A stretch of 64,000 nt of DNA from Candidatus Pelagibacter ubique HIMB140 (GCF_025558165.1 NZ_LAMZ01000001.1:1-64000); one strand, 5' to 3'; shown: positions 1-8,478, numbered from the stretch's first letter. A program made the numbers and translations. The notes: generated by a model from the sequence alone, not told the origin.

Positions 1-54
1 TATTTTGGGTGACTATACGATTACCCTGAGAGATTTTTGTGTTAAATTATTTTT
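1..54. repeat. 54-bp inverted repeat, left copy
   Basis: This stretch is the exact reverse complement of 8818-8871. The match runs from the first base of the window, so the repeat may extend further left. It ends inside a T-run just before the start codon of the gene at 58. Because it starts exactly at the window edge it may also mark a contig end that stopped in a repeat. Confidence 0.9.
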
Positions 55-57
55 GAG

Positions 58-546
58 ATGAAAAAGATAATTCTGTATTTTATTTTCATTAGCTTTTCGT
101 TAAATGCAAATGCTGAGACAATTCTCCTAAAATGTGTTTATAAATTCATTGATGAAAAAAGACCTTCAAACGAAATTGGTGACGAGACTTTATATGAATT
201 TGATTTGAATGCAAAGACATACATAGTAAGCGAAAATGAAATAAAATATTATATGATATCCAATTTTTCAGACACCTATTACACTAGCTATGTAAGAATA
301 AATAGATTTACTGGAGATTTTATTCAAGAATCAGCTGAGGTTAAAAAAAAGGAAATACAGCCATTATTAGATAACAATACTCCTCAAAATCAAATGGTGC
401 AACAAGATGAATATACTTTTAAACTCATTGAAGGAATTACTAGTAGAAATTTCTTTGCAAATAAATATTCAGATTTAAGTTTTAATAAAAAGCCAATGTG
501 GCTTAGATATGAATTAAAATGTGATAAAGCAAAAAAGAAATTTTAA
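58..546 (+). CDS. secreted protein of unknown function
   Basis: 162 residues. The N-terminus is a clear Sec signal peptide: two lysines, a hydrophobic run of about 13 residues and an Ala-x-Ala site near residue 19 (NANA before Glu). The mature part is small, polar and rich in Lys, Asn and Tyr, with one cysteine near the start (LKC) and one near the end (ELKC) that could form a disulfide in the periplasm. No family is recognised. It begins only a few bases after the 54-bp inverted repeat, and its stop is 3 bases before the next gene, so the two are probably cotranscribed. The Shine-Dalgarno is weak (TTGAG). Confidence 0.7.
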   Translation: MKKIILYFIFISFSLNANAETILLKCVYKFIDEKRPSNEIGDETLYEFDLNAKTYIVSENEIKYYMISNFSDTYYTSYVRINRFTGDFIQESAEVKKKEIQPLLDNNTPQNQMVQQDEYTFKLIEGITSRNFFANKYSDLSFNKKPMWLRYELKCDKAKKKF

Positions 547-549
547 ATA

Positions 550-1092
550 ATGATTAGTGATGATTACTTTGATGCAAGCTTATTGATGGGTGATAGTAAA
601 ATCAAACACATGCAACAAGAGAAGTTTTCTGAGTTAACTTTTGAAACCAAAGTTGGAATGTTGATTGCAAAAATAACTAATGAAGCTCTCATAGATAATA
701 AAATTAACTATCTAGAACTAAACGATAAAAATAAAATTTCTAAAATTGCTTTTTTTCATCACTTTACTTGTGTTTTGATTTCAGGTTATTTGAAAAGAGA
801 AGGAAAAAATATTAACAATAATTGGTCATTTAAATCCTTTTTTGGTTTTTTTTCTTTAAATACAAAATTCAACAAGGATTACTGGATTGACCAATATCAA
901 AGCACTAACAAAATTGTATTAAAATTAATTAAAGATGGCAAAACAGATAAAAGAGCTGAAGAAATAGTCGATACTTATTCTACTTTGATAAATGGCTTTG
1001 TACAAAATAAAGGATTAAACATGAGTAAAAGTATTAATTTCAGAGAGATTTTTAAAAATCAAATGATGGTATGTTTCGAGTTACTTGATTAA
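550..1092 (+). CDS. hypothetical protein, alpha-helical
   Basis: 180 residues, no signal peptide and no strong membrane segment. It looks mostly helical with scattered aromatic residues, including a stretch rich in Phe and Ser near residues 93-103. I do not recognise a family. It starts 3 bases after the secreted-protein gene and has no separate promoter, so it is likely expressed with it as a two-gene unit. The next gene downstream is on the other strand and converges on it. Confidence 0.6.
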   Translation: MISDDYFDASLLMGDSKIKHMQQEKFSELTFETKVGMLIAKITNEALIDNKINYLELNDKNKISKIAFFHHFTCVLISGYLKREGKNINNNWSFKSFFGFFSLNTKFNKDYWIDQYQSTNKIVLKLIKDGKTDKRAEEIVDTYSTLINGFVQNKGLNMSKSINFREIFKNQMMVCFELLD

Positions 1093-1113
1093 ATTCCCAG
1101 ATAGTATTTTTTA

Positions 1114-1302
1114 TCATTTATTTTTTTTATTTCTGGTTTCATCGTTAATCTTTCTACCATATTCTCTTATTTGAATTCTCTCAATTGCCTCATTAGACTT
1201 TTGAATATTTCTAAGCCTTCTTTTTTTGAAATATGAAAAGATAAAATAAATAATAACTAATTTAATAGGGACAATTAAACTTATAAATATCTGGTTACTC
1301 AT
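1114..1302 (-). CDS. small single-pass membrane protein
   Basis: 62 residues. Residues about 5-24 form one hydrophobic membrane segment, followed by a very basic tail (KKRRLR then many Lys, Arg, Glu). The positive-inside rule suggests that the tail is cytoplasmic. It lies 59 bases downstream of the large membrane protein on the same strand and is the last gene of the minus-strand cluster. No family recognised; it could be a spurious ORF, but the membrane segment plus basic tail is coherent. Confidence 0.45.
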   Translation of the reverse strand: MSNQIFISLIVPIKLVIIYFIFSYFKKRRLRNIQKSNEAIERIQIREYGRKINDETRNKKNK

Positions 1303-1361
1303 TGATTAACAAAATAACTTATTGCTCATAATACTTCTATAATTATAATTAATTCAAACAT

Positions 1362-2966
1362 TTAAATATTCTTAGGTGAAAACAGGAGAAAGAATTCTCT
1401 TCTACTAATATTTTTTTTATTAAAATCACTTTGTTCTTCTTCGTCTAATACCAATTCTTCCTCATCTATTCCCTCCAACAAAGTTTTTCCAATAGCTTTT
1501 GAAATTAAGAAGAATGCATAAAGTGGTCCAATTAAACTTAAAAGTGTTACTCTATGAATAGTTTTAGCTGTTAATTCAGGAATAAATTTCTTTAATGCCC
1601 TTGTGAATTGTTCATTATTTATTTGTCTTTGATGACGAGCATAAATGAATGGCATTAAATTCATTGCTAAAACCAATATCCCTGCTTCAACACCACCTTT
1701 TGCAAGATATTCTCCGTGGTGAACATCTAGTAATTTATCAAAGTTTGTTTCGTTTATTTCAGTCAGTTCATTCATTGTATAGTTTCCATCCATTACCAAA
1801 GGGTGATTTACTTTTTCAGCTACACCCTTTGGAACAATTATAGGAGTGTCAGGATACTTTCTTAAAGTATCCTCTATATAGTTAATATTCTCTGAAGCTT
1901 TCAATTGGATGCCATAACTTTTGCCGGATAGAATATCTGTTTTTTTAATATCAACCATTGGATGATTAGGTGTCTCAAATATTTCAGATTTATATTCATC
2001 ACTATCACTATTCTCATGAGCATTTTCTAAGATTTCAAATAGCTTACCTTGGACAGGTTTTTGCAAGCCTACTAGTTGTTCTTTGTCATAAGATTGTACA
2101 AATTTTGCTATATCCTCAAAAGTAGCATCAGAACCTAATTGTTTAGTGTAAGACATTCTCCATGCATCTAAGTATTTAGAACCAAAGAATCCTTCGAAAG
2201 TCTCTTCTTTATTTTCAAGTAGTCTTGCTAAACATAGTGCGAATAATAAATCACCCTTGATTATTTGTTCTTGGTTTTTTTTAAAAGTAATTATAGCCCA
2301 AATGTTTTGAGAAAGTTTTTTCAGTTTACTTCCAATGTCACCAATTACTTTGATTTGAGCTTTAACTAAGTTAATTGAGTGTCTAACTGCTCGTGTAGCA
2401 ATTGATAGAGTTTTGACTATAGATAAACTTTTAATGGTATCAAATTTATTTATCTCTTCAAAAGATAACCAAAAAAATAATCCTAGAAAATTTGTTGCAA
2501 GTATTTCTGCTGCAACAAACACCCCTCCAGTAAATGAAAATGCAAAGCTTAAAAATGTTTTCATTAGCCAAAATACCGAGACAGTTGTAATCCCAGTCGC
2601 TATAATTAATTTGTAAAAATTTTTTAATTCAAATTTAATTCCAACTGTCTTAGCAATTTCATAGGCCATATAACCTTCTAGAGCTCTGCAAATAGCAACT
2701 CCGATACCCATTTGCCCTGGAACAAAAGCTATAGCTCCATTGATTAAAGCTATGATAGTAATAATTTTATATACTTGTTCTTCTTTTCTATTTTTAGAAA
2801 CAAACTTAGTAATTTTATCAATATCAATATCATCTAGTATTAAAGTTTTTAAGTGAGGAAAAAATTCTTTTGCAAGCTCATAACTTTTTACCCATTCAGA
2901 GGGTGTTGTTAAATATTTAATTGAAGAATTTAAATAATCTTTAACTTTTTTTAAAGTTGCTCGCAT
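1362..2966 (-). CDS. large multi-domain membrane protein of unknown function
   Basis: 534 residues. Hydrophobic segments lie at about residues 66-92 (Gly-rich), 116-170 (two or three spans) and near 425-445 and 478-498. Between them is a long soluble region (about 200-415) that includes GIQLKASENINYI and a downstream YPDTPIIVPKGVAEKV stretch, which reads like a compact alpha/beta domain. The N-terminal 60 residues are charged and soluble. I cannot assign a family; the arrangement of a soluble middle part flanked by membrane segments would fit a defence or export role, but that is inference. It is followed downstream by a 62-residue membrane protein and preceded by a 59-residue Cys-rich protein 25 bases upstream. 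Confidence 0.7.
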   Translation of the reverse strand: MRATLKKVKDYLNSSIKYLTTPSEWVKSYELAKEFFPHLKTLILDDIDIDKITKFVSKNRKEEQVYKIITIIALINGAIAFVPGQMGIGVAICRALEGYMAYEIAKTVGIKFELKNFYKLIIATGITTVSVFWLMKTFLSFAFSFTGGVFVAAEILATNFLGLFFWLSFEEINKFDTIKSLSIVKTLSIATRAVRHSINLVKAQIKVIGDIGSKLKKLSQNIWAIITFKKNQEQIIKGDLLFALCLARLLENKEETFEGFFGSKYLDAWRMSYTKQLGSDATFEDIAKFVQSYDKEQLVGLQKPVQGKLFEILENAHENSDSDEYKSEIFETPNHPMVDIKKTDILSGKSYGIQLKASENINYIEDTLRKYPDTPIIVPKGVAEKVNHPLVMDGNYTMNELTEINETNFDKLLDVHHGEYLAKGGVEAGILVLAMNLMPFIYARHQRQINNEQFTRALKKFIPELTAKTIHRVTLLSLIGPLYAFFLISKAIGKTLLEGIDEEELVLDEEEQSDFNKKNISRREFFLLFSPKNI

Positions 2967-2991
2967 AGACTTAATTTATTTATTCTAAACT

Positions 2992-3171
2992 TTATTGGTA
3001 TAAAAAACTAGGTTCTTCCCATTCACAAAAACATGACCCACAACCACAAACAATCCCTTTGCAAGTTTCACAAGTATCATTCTGTTGAGAGTTAATATCT
3101 TGTTTACAGTTAAAGCAGTGGGTTCTTCGAACATATTTTTCTAACTTCGTTTCTTTCTTTTGCTCTATCAT
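2992..3171 (-). CDS. small cysteine-rich (zinc-ribbon-like) protein
   Basis: 59 residues, too short for many gene callers. It holds CFNC near residue 19, CETC near 34 and then VCGCGSCFC at 41-49: eight cysteines in about 31 residues, enough for two zinc sites. The start ATG at 3171 has a TAGGAG Shine-Dalgarno that overlaps the stop of the preceding gene (3180-3182), so it is probably translationally coupled. It lies in the minus-strand cluster directly upstream of the large membrane protein. Family and function unknown; DNA binding or a structural role are both possible. Confidence 0.65.
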   Translation of the reverse strand: MIEQKKETKLEKYVRRTHCFNCKQDINSQQNDTCETCKGIVCGCGSCFCEWEEPSFLYQ

Positions 3172-3179
3172 TTTTACTC

Positions 3180-3353
3180 CTAGTGTAAGTGTTTTTTTAG
3201 CTCCTCATTAACCAATTCAACATATCTAAACCATTCATTGATATAATTACGAGGTTGCTTCTTTGCCTCTTTCTCAACTCTTTTAAGAGCTTTATCGGTT
3301 ATTTTATCAATCAACTTTATTTGTTCTTTATTTTCCTTTTTCAACTTTTCCAT
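3180..3353 (-). CDS. small helical hypothetical protein
   Basis: 57 residues, highly charged, Lys- and Glu-rich and probably one long helix or coiled coil, with a conserved-looking NYINEWFRYVEL stretch in the second half. ATG at 3353 lies inside the end of the preceding gene (overlap 3341-3353) and is preceded by a strong GGAGGG Shine-Dalgarno, which supports a real gene. Its stop sits 8 bases before the start of the Cys-rich gene. Unknown function. Confidence 0.6.
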   Translation of the reverse strand: MEKLKKENKEQIKLIDKITDKALKRVEKEAKKQPRNYINEWFRYVELVNEELKKHLH

Positions 3354-3592
3354 TCACCCTCCATTGTTTCATCTTTAATGTTTTCGTTTTCTTCTTTAAG
3401 AACAAGGTCTCTGTAAACAATTGCAATTTCAGCTTTTGCTATCGCAACAGACGCTTTTCTACTTATCTGATAGTTATGTTTTTTATGAATGTATTTTGAG
3501 ATTAAATCACAATCTATCTTAGCTATCCAATTATCAGAATATTTTTGTTTGTATTTTTTTTTAAACTTCAATAATTCAATAACCTTGTTCAT
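3341..3592 (-). CDS. small basic hypothetical protein
   Basis: 83 residues, Lys-rich N-terminal half and an acidic C-terminal tail. The middle (ISRKASVAIAKAEIAIVYRD) looks like amphipathic helix. It overlaps the 57-residue gene by 13 bases, so three small genes (3592 to 2992) form a coupled set. A 111-bp spacer with repeats (3593-3703) separates it from the restriction cluster upstream, which may mark a separate promoter. No family recognised. Confidence 0.55.
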   Translation of the reverse strand: MNKVIELLKFKKKYKQKYSDNWIAKIDCDLISKYIHKKHNYQISRKASVAIAKAEIAIVYRDLVLKEENENIKDETMEGEWKS

Positions 3593-3652
3593 GTTATTAG
3601 TTATAGGTATTGAATTTATTTTTTAAATCTGAATTAAATTCTTTAAAAATTC

Positions 3653-3692
3653 AAAGAACGTTTAAAATGTTCTTTCAAATATTCAAAGAACG
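3653..3692. repeat. repeated AAAGAACG motifs with dyad symmetry
   Basis: ATTCAAAGAACG occurs twice as a direct repeat (left AAAGAAC at 3653-3659, right at 3685-3691, 32 bp apart). Between them is the inverted half GTTCTTT (3669-3675). The arrangement AAAGAAC / GTTCTTT / AAAGAAC lies right after the last gene of the restriction cluster and upstream of the small-gene set, where an operator or a terminator is expected. Which of the two it is cannot be told from sequence. Confidence 0.5.
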
Positions 3693-3703
3693 ATTTATCT
3701 AAA

Positions 3704-4432
3704 TCATCTAACTTTCTTGTAGAGTTCCCAATTTTTTGTCCAAATTTCAGCGAATGGTTTTTGATGCTTTTGAAAAAATTTCATATTGTATTTTTTTTCT
3801 TCTTTAACAATATAATTACATACAGACTTAAAATATTGCTGAGCTTCTTTTCTAAAAATACTTTTATTATCCTTATCTTCTTTTGGTAGACCTAAAAATA
3901 TATAACGCGATTCCCAATATCGTGTATCCTCCATCGCTTTAATTATAGTCTTTTTTTTCGTTGGTAATTTTAAATTCAATGCAGATTTTTTAATTTTAAA
4001 AAATTTTAATAAACTTAATAGTTCTTTTTTATATTCAAATTTATAATAGAGCTTTCCTCCTTTTTTATAAATTGTTTTCCATTCTGGATTGTAAACATAC
4101 TCCTCTAAACTGTAAATTCTGTCTTTCATTAACAAAATTATTTTATTTAGTTCATCACCTTTTTTCTGATTTTCTTTGTAACTTTTTTGTATTTTTAAAA
4201 TTCTGTCTAAAATTTTTTTTGTATTTTTAACTTCTTCATAAAAAATAAAATTAGATATTTCCACAACTCTGCTAATTGCATAGTAGCACATTCTAAAATC
4301 TTTCCATTCACTGTCATCTCTAATCTTTCTTTTCTTTATAGTAAGTTTTTTTTTCCACTCCTTAGGAAATTGAATGTTATTCTTATTAAGATATTTCTCT
4401 AAATCTTCTACATTTTTTAGAGTTTGTTTCAT
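3704..4432 (-). CDS. hypothetical basic protein in the restriction cluster
   Basis: 242 residues, extremely rich in Lys and aromatic residues, without signal peptide or membrane spans. The N-terminus (VEDLEKYLNKNNIQFPKEW) looks helical. No motif of a known nuclease or methylase is visible. Its start lies 19 bases after the stop of the HNH-HIT gene, so it is the fourth gene of the methylase-nuclease operon; a nucleic-acid-binding accessory role would fit its charge but is inference. Confidence 0.6.
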   Translation of the reverse strand: MKQTLKNVEDLEKYLNKNNIQFPKEWKKKLTIKKRKIRDDSEWKDFRMCYYAISRVVEISNFIFYEEVKNTKKILDRILKIQKSYKENQKKGDELNKIILLMKDRIYSLEEYVYNPEWKTIYKKGGKLYYKFEYKKELLSLLKFFKIKKSALNLKLPTKKKTIIKAMEDTRYWESRYIFLGLPKEDKDNKSIFRKEAQQYFKSVCNYIVKEEKKYNMKFFQKHQKPFAEIWTKNWELYKKVR

Positions 4433-4451
4433 TTTTAAGTAAAATAAATTA

Positions 4452-5444
4452 TTAATTATATTGTTGCTTTGATTTTATCACACCTCTAACACCGCCTCTA
4501 GGATTTTCAGTATCTCCCTTCCTTCTAGGAATAAAATGTACATGGCAATGGAATATTGTTTGACCAGCAACATCACCTGAATTATTACCAATGTTAAATC
4601 CTTTAATACTCTTATCTTTTTTTTGTAATTCATCTTTCATTTCATTAATAAGTTGTGAAATTGCATTAATCTCAGGTTGGTATAAATCAAAGTAATCATT
4701 ACAGTGTCTCCTTGGAATTATTAAACAATGCTGTTTTGTAACAGGGTAGTTATCTTTAATTACTACGGCTAATTCATTTGATTTAATTATCTTAGCTTTA
4801 GATATGTTACAGAAAATACATCCCTTTTTCCTGACATTGTAACTCTCAATTATCTTTTTAAAGTGGGTATCGTCCTTGTTACTTTTTTGGGAATTGCATG
4901 TGTAACAAAGAGCCTGGAAGTTACTAAGTTCATCCTTTCCACCTTTACTTCGAGGTATTATATGGTCAACTTCTAAAGCTTTTTTTGTTGAAGATATTCC
5001 ACAACTTTCACATCTATTCTTTGCTCTTAATAAAACTTTGTATCTAATACTTCCCGAAATAACCCCACTTGCTAAAGTTCTGTGACCAAAGATTTTCTTT
5101 ACACCTCTTTTTTTAATATAGTTTTGTAGTTTCTCATTGCATAGTTTTATTAACTCATCTTTTTGATTTTCATCTAAATCAAAATCCTCAAATAAGTAAT
5201 TATCTTTAGATTTCTTAATTTCATTTAAGTGTTTAGATAGATACTTAAATGGCATTAAATTAGTAATCTTTTTATAATAATCTATTTGTGTTTCATCATA
5301 ACTTAAAAATGATTTTGAAATATTCCTTGCTGAAGCTTTTCCATTACCTTTAATTAACTCAGTTAACATTAATGGCTGATAAATATGAGCCATAGACATT
5401 TTCTTGGAAATATAGTTTTTTAATTTTAAATATTTTTTTGACAC
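4452..5444 (-). CDS. HNH endonuclease - HIT domain fusion protein
   Basis: 330 residues in three parts. Residues 1-130 are helical and unassigned. Residues about 140-190 form an HNH nuclease: a zinc-type C-x2-C pair (145, 148), the catalytic DHIIPRSKGG at 160-169, and C-x2-C (180, 183). Residues about 209-315 form a HIT domain with its own CIFC start and the nucleotide-binding triad HCHVH at 299-303. HNH domains cut DNA; HIT proteins hydrolyse or transfer nucleotides. It is third in the operon after the methylase and the PLD-type nuclease (28-base gap), so a role in the same restriction or defence function is inferred. Confidence 0.85.
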   Translation of the reverse strand: MSKKYLKLKNYISKKMSMAHIYQPLMLTELIKGNGKASARNISKSFLSYDETQIDYYKKITNLMPFKYLSKHLNEIKKSKDNYLFEDFDLDENQKDELIKLCNEKLQNYIKKRGVKKIFGHRTLASGVISGSIRYKVLLRAKNRCESCGISSTKKALEVDHIIPRSKGGKDELSNFQALCYTCNSQKSNKDDTHFKKIIESYNVRKKGCIFCNISKAKIIKSNELAVVIKDNYPVTKQHCLIIPRRHCNDYFDLYQPEINAISQLINEMKDELQKKDKSIKGFNIGNNSGDVAGQTIFHCHVHFIPRRKGDTENPRGGVRGVIKSKQQYN

Positions 5445-5472
5445 AATAATAATTTTAATAAATGCTATTTAT

Positions 5473-6480
5473 TTAAAATTCTAAATAATATTTTTTATCA
5501 TTAATTTTTTTTAGTGAAATAAAATCTCTTCCATAATTTCTTAAAGTATCTAAAGTAATTCTTTGGTATCTTTCAAGGTATCCTTCTCTTTCAAGTTTTC
5601 CTTTTATTAGTTCTCCTAAAATTTCTCTATTGTCTTTAGTGGTTATTGCTTTGTAATTTGCAGAGGCGGTAATCATTTTTAATTCATAAAATTTATCTTC
5701 ATCTTTTACATATGCGGTAAATTCTCCTTTAGGGTAATCTTTAATTCTATCTTTGGCTTCAGTTGTTATTTCAACCTCATACCAAGGTCTAGGTGCATAT
5801 TTACCAGTTGTTCTATTCTTTCTACCTTTCTCAAAATAAAGATTAAGAGATGAGCGTGGCTGTTCATCAACCCTTAATTTAATGTCTATGTTTGAGGTTA
5901 TCTTAGCTGTAGGGAAAAGTTCTGGTCTTATCTCGTAATTCTTTAATTTATCTTTTGTTTTTTTCTTTTTTCTATTTTTAATAAAAAGCTCTACCTCATT
6001 TAGTGGAGCTGTAAATTCATTGCCATAGTATAAATGATTTAAAAATTTATTGATTTCATTTTTTGTTTTTTTTTCATCAATTATAGATGTGCATTCTATA
6101 TTTCCAAAAAAGCCACTATCTGAAAAATTTGATGAGCCTAAATATATTTTCTCATCTTCTTTTTTTTTAAATTTGTAAATTTTTCCATGAAATTGTCTTA
6201 GGGAAATAAAAACTCCACTTTCATCATTAATATTTTTTAGGTCTTCGTTTAAATTTTCTAATGCTTTTTTTTGAGATTTGCTGACACCTTCATGGTAAAT
6301 CATTCCAACAAGAAGTCGACAGTATCCTCTCTTTGAAATATTTAATAAATTGTTCTTATATTTTTCAATTGCAGATACGCCAAAGTAACCACTAGCAATT
6401 TCAAGACCTTCGTACTTGTTAATATCATTAATGAATTGTTTTCCAAAAGGGCCACCAAAATCTTTGTGGTTTGTGAACAT
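5473..6480 (-). CDS. type II restriction endonuclease, NgoFVII-like (phospholipase D fold)
   Basis: 335 residues. The N-terminal half carries the phospholipase D-type active site: H98-x-K100 in FHGKIYKF followed by GSSNFSDSGF (N118). The C-terminal half (about 190-335) is a basic domain with WYEVEITT and RNYGRDF stretches, as expected for the DNA-binding part of NgoFVII-type enzymes. PLD-fold restriction enzymes cut without metal ions and act as dimers. It starts 5 bases after the C5-methylase stop, so the two form a type II restriction-modification pair. The recognition site cannot be read from the sequence. Confidence 0.85.
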   Translation of the reverse strand: MFTNHKDFGGPFGKQFINDINKYEGLEIASGYFGVSAIEKYKNNLLNISKRGYCRLLVGMIYHEGVSKSQKKALENLNEDLKNINDESGVFISLRQFHGKIYKFKKKEDEKIYLGSSNFSDSGFFGNIECTSIIDEKKTKNEINKFLNHLYYGNEFTAPLNEVELFIKNRKKKKTKDKLKNYEIRPELFPTAKITSNIDIKLRVDEQPRSSLNLYFEKGRKNRTTGKYAPRPWYEVEITTEAKDRIKDYPKGEFTAYVKDEDKFYELKMITASANYKAITTKDNREILGELIKGKLEREGYLERYQRITLDTLRNYGRDFISLKKINDKKYYLEF

Positions 6481-6485
6481 AAGAA

Positions 6486-7559
6486 CTATATCTTAATATT
6501 AGGTTCTACATATTGATAGTTATTTTTTTCAAAACAATTAAGTATTGCCTCAAATATTATTCTAGCACCATCAACTGGAACAGCCATTCCTATTTGTTTT
6601 CTTTGACTTTCTTTACTTCCTTTAAAAATAAAACTATCAGGAAAAGTTTGTAGCCTTGCTCGTTCTCTGTTTGTTAACGCTCTATGTTCTGACCAATGAT
6701 ACATGTGCGTTCCACCACCACCACTTCCAGTAACTGTATAAGCTGGTTTATCAGGGTGAAGTCTTTTATAAATTTGACTTATTTTTGCACCCTTAACATT
6801 GAGAGTTAGAGATTTAGGAAGTTTTGCAGTGAATGCACTTTGTCCAGGTTTTATGTATTTTAATCTTTCAATAACTTGTTTGGAATTTTTTGTAAAAATA
6901 TGATTGGGGTCATTAGCTTTAAAAGGTTTTGTTAATACTTCTCTCACAGTTACAGTCTTTTCAGAAGGTTTTGGTACTTTAAAATAAAAATCATTTCCAA
7001 ATTTTTTATTAAATCCAACGATTATAATTCTGTGACGTGCCTGAGGTATTCCATATTCTTCAAATTTATATTTATGAACTGTTAAATTGTAGCCTTCGCC
7101 TGAGTTACCTAATTCATTTAGTATTTTTTTAAAGGCTTCTCCTTCATTTGCACTAGACATACCTGATACGTTTTCAGCTAAAAACCAATCAGGATTATAT
7201 CTATTCATTAATTCCACACCATATGAGTAGAGTGGGCCAAACTTTCCTTTAAACCCTTTATGCTCACCAACGTTGCTAAAATCATTGCATGGAAAGCCAT
7301 AAGCAAAGGCATTAAATTTTGGAAGTTTAATCTTTTTATTATCAATTAATGAGAAGAATTTTTCGACTGGAGTGCAGTAGATATTCTTATCTGAAATATT
7401 GTAGCTGTAAGTATCGCAGGAGTCTTGGTCATAATCAGAGGCCCAAGAATGTTCTAAAGATATATCTTTATTTTTAAATTTATTATTAGCTAGTTTAGCG
7501 CCTAAACCTAAGCCACCTGGACCACTGAAAAACTCTCCTAATTTAAATACTTTTTTCAT
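6486..7559 (-). CDS. DNA (cytosine-5-)-methyltransferase
   Basis: 357 residues with the ordered motifs of m5C methylases: I, GEFFSGPGGLGLG (8-20); IV, the catalytic PCNDFS with C91; VI, ENV (129-131); VIII, QARHR; IX, RARLQTFPDSF; X, GMAVPVDGA near the C-terminus. It transfers methyl from AdoMet to cytosine and should protect host DNA from the adjacent PLD-type nuclease. The target recognition region lies between motifs VIII and IX. First gene of the tight operon methylase - nuclease - HNH-HIT - unknown. A 72-base gap separates it from the gene upstream. Confidence 0.93.
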   Translation of the reverse strand: MKKVFKLGEFFSGPGGLGLGAKLANNKFKNKDISLEHSWASDYDQDSCDTYSYNISDKNIYCTPVEKFFSLIDNKKIKLPKFNAFAYGFPCNDFSNVGEHKGFKGKFGPLYSYGVELMNRYNPDWFLAENVSGMSSANEGEAFKKILNELGNSGEGYNLTVHKYKFEEYGIPQARHRIIIVGFNKKFGNDFYFKVPKPSEKTVTVREVLTKPFKANDPNHIFTKNSKQVIERLKYIKPGQSAFTAKLPKSLTLNVKGAKISQIYKRLHPDKPAYTVTGSGGGGTHMYHWSEHRALTNRERARLQTFPDSFIFKGSKESQRKQIGMAVPVDGARIIFEAILNCFEKNNYQYVEPNIKI

Positions 7560-7631
7560 TGATTCTATCTATATCACAAAAGTTAAATTTATCTCGAAGC
7601 TTAAAGTAGTACTATTGAAGATGATTAACAT

Positions 7632-7982
7632 TTAATAAGTGTTAGTGTTGATAACTCCATCTTTTTCGAACCATTTATGAAAATAAATTCTTTCTTTTCT
7701 AAGTGATTTCGCAAATTCTTTAAATTTAAACTCTAAATTTTCTACAATATTTTTAAATAACAACGCTTTTATAGAGTCATAATTAATTATTGCTTTCTCT
7801 TGAGATTTAAATATTTCAACTGTCAGACTAGAAACAATTTTTCCATCAAAATAATATTTTTCTATGTAAACATAAGATTTATCTGTGACAACTAACATAC
7901 AGATTATATTTTTATCATGCTTTAATATTTTAAAATCTGTGCTTTGTTTTATCTTTGAATCAGCCACACTTAATAGGTTCAT
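7632..7982 (-). CDS. hypothetical protein
   Basis: About 116 residues from ATG 7982, which has a GGAAGG Shine-Dalgarno at good distance; an upstream in-frame ATG at 8000 lacks one. The protein has alternating hydrophobic strands (NIICMLVVTDKSYVYIEKY) and a basic C-terminal helix (FKEFAKSLRKERIYFHKWF), suggesting a small alpha/beta fold. It overlaps the end of the preceding gene by 23 bases, which indicates translational coupling. No family recognised. Confidence 0.5.
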   Translation of the reverse strand: MNLLSVADSKIKQSTDFKILKHDKNIICMLVVTDKSYVYIEKYYFDGKIVSSLTVEIFKSQEKAIINYDSIKALLFKNIVENLEFKFKEFAKSLRKERIYFHKWFEKDGVINTNTY

Positions 7983-8304
7983 CCCAAAGTCCTTCCTCAT
8001 ATTTGATTTGTTTTTTCTTTAATAATTCAATTAAGCAATCTTTTTTTGATTGCTTTTCTTTTGGTTTGATATTTTTCAAATAAAACAATATTTGTTCAAA
8101 AGTAATTCCTTTTAAGTCTTCTTTTTTGATGTTTATGTAGTCATCGAATTCTTCAAAGATACTACTAGTTTTAGGAAGAGTTATGTCAGAAAAATTAATT
8201 CTATCTCCATAATCCGATAATGATGAATAGTATTTCGCAATGGGATTTTCAATTTCATCAAATACTTCGTATTTCCAACCTTCCGGCAGATTATTTTTTT
8301 TCAT
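7960..8304 (-). CDS. hypothetical protein, first gene of the minus-strand cluster
   Basis: 114 residues, acidic N-terminal part and a Lys-rich helical C-terminal part, no membrane segment. It overlaps the following gene. It is the most upstream gene of the minus-strand run that continues through the restriction cluster, and it faces the plus-strand pair at 8479 across a 174-base divergent region, so its position would suit a small regulator. No helix-turn-helix is evident and no function is assigned. Confidence 0.5.
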   Translation of the reverse strand: MKKNNLPEGWKYEVFDEIENPIAKYYSSLSDYGDRINFSDITLPKTSSIFEEFDDYINIKKEDLKGITFEQILFYLKNIKPKEKQSKKDCLIELLKKKQIKYEEGLWDEPIKCG

Positions 8305-8478
8305 AAATGTAAGTGAGTTTTTTATTTTTTAAGAAAGTTAACAATATTATATTTGGGAACAATTTTTTTTTTTTCAAGGACTGGTAAAATATTTTTAATA
8401 TGATATATTAATTTTGTCCGTGATTTAGAAATTACTCTACTTGCTTCGGACCTTAAACATTAACGCTAAAGGAGACAG
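8305..8478. promoter_or_regulatory. divergent intergenic region of the element
   Basis: 174 bases between the minus-strand cluster and the plus-strand small-gene pair. It must hold both promoters. It contains a long T-run near 8365-8375 and a more GC-rich stretch (TGCTTCGGACC near 8440-8452). A good Shine-Dalgarno (AAAGGAGAC) ends it in front of 8479. I see no convincing palindromic operator or -35/-10 pair. Confidence 0.35.

Noticed and set aside
1649-1843. Plus-strand ORFs inside the large membrane-protein gene
   Set aside because: They are antisense shadows with no ribosome site and low-complexity translation; the minus-strand frame is the coherent protein.
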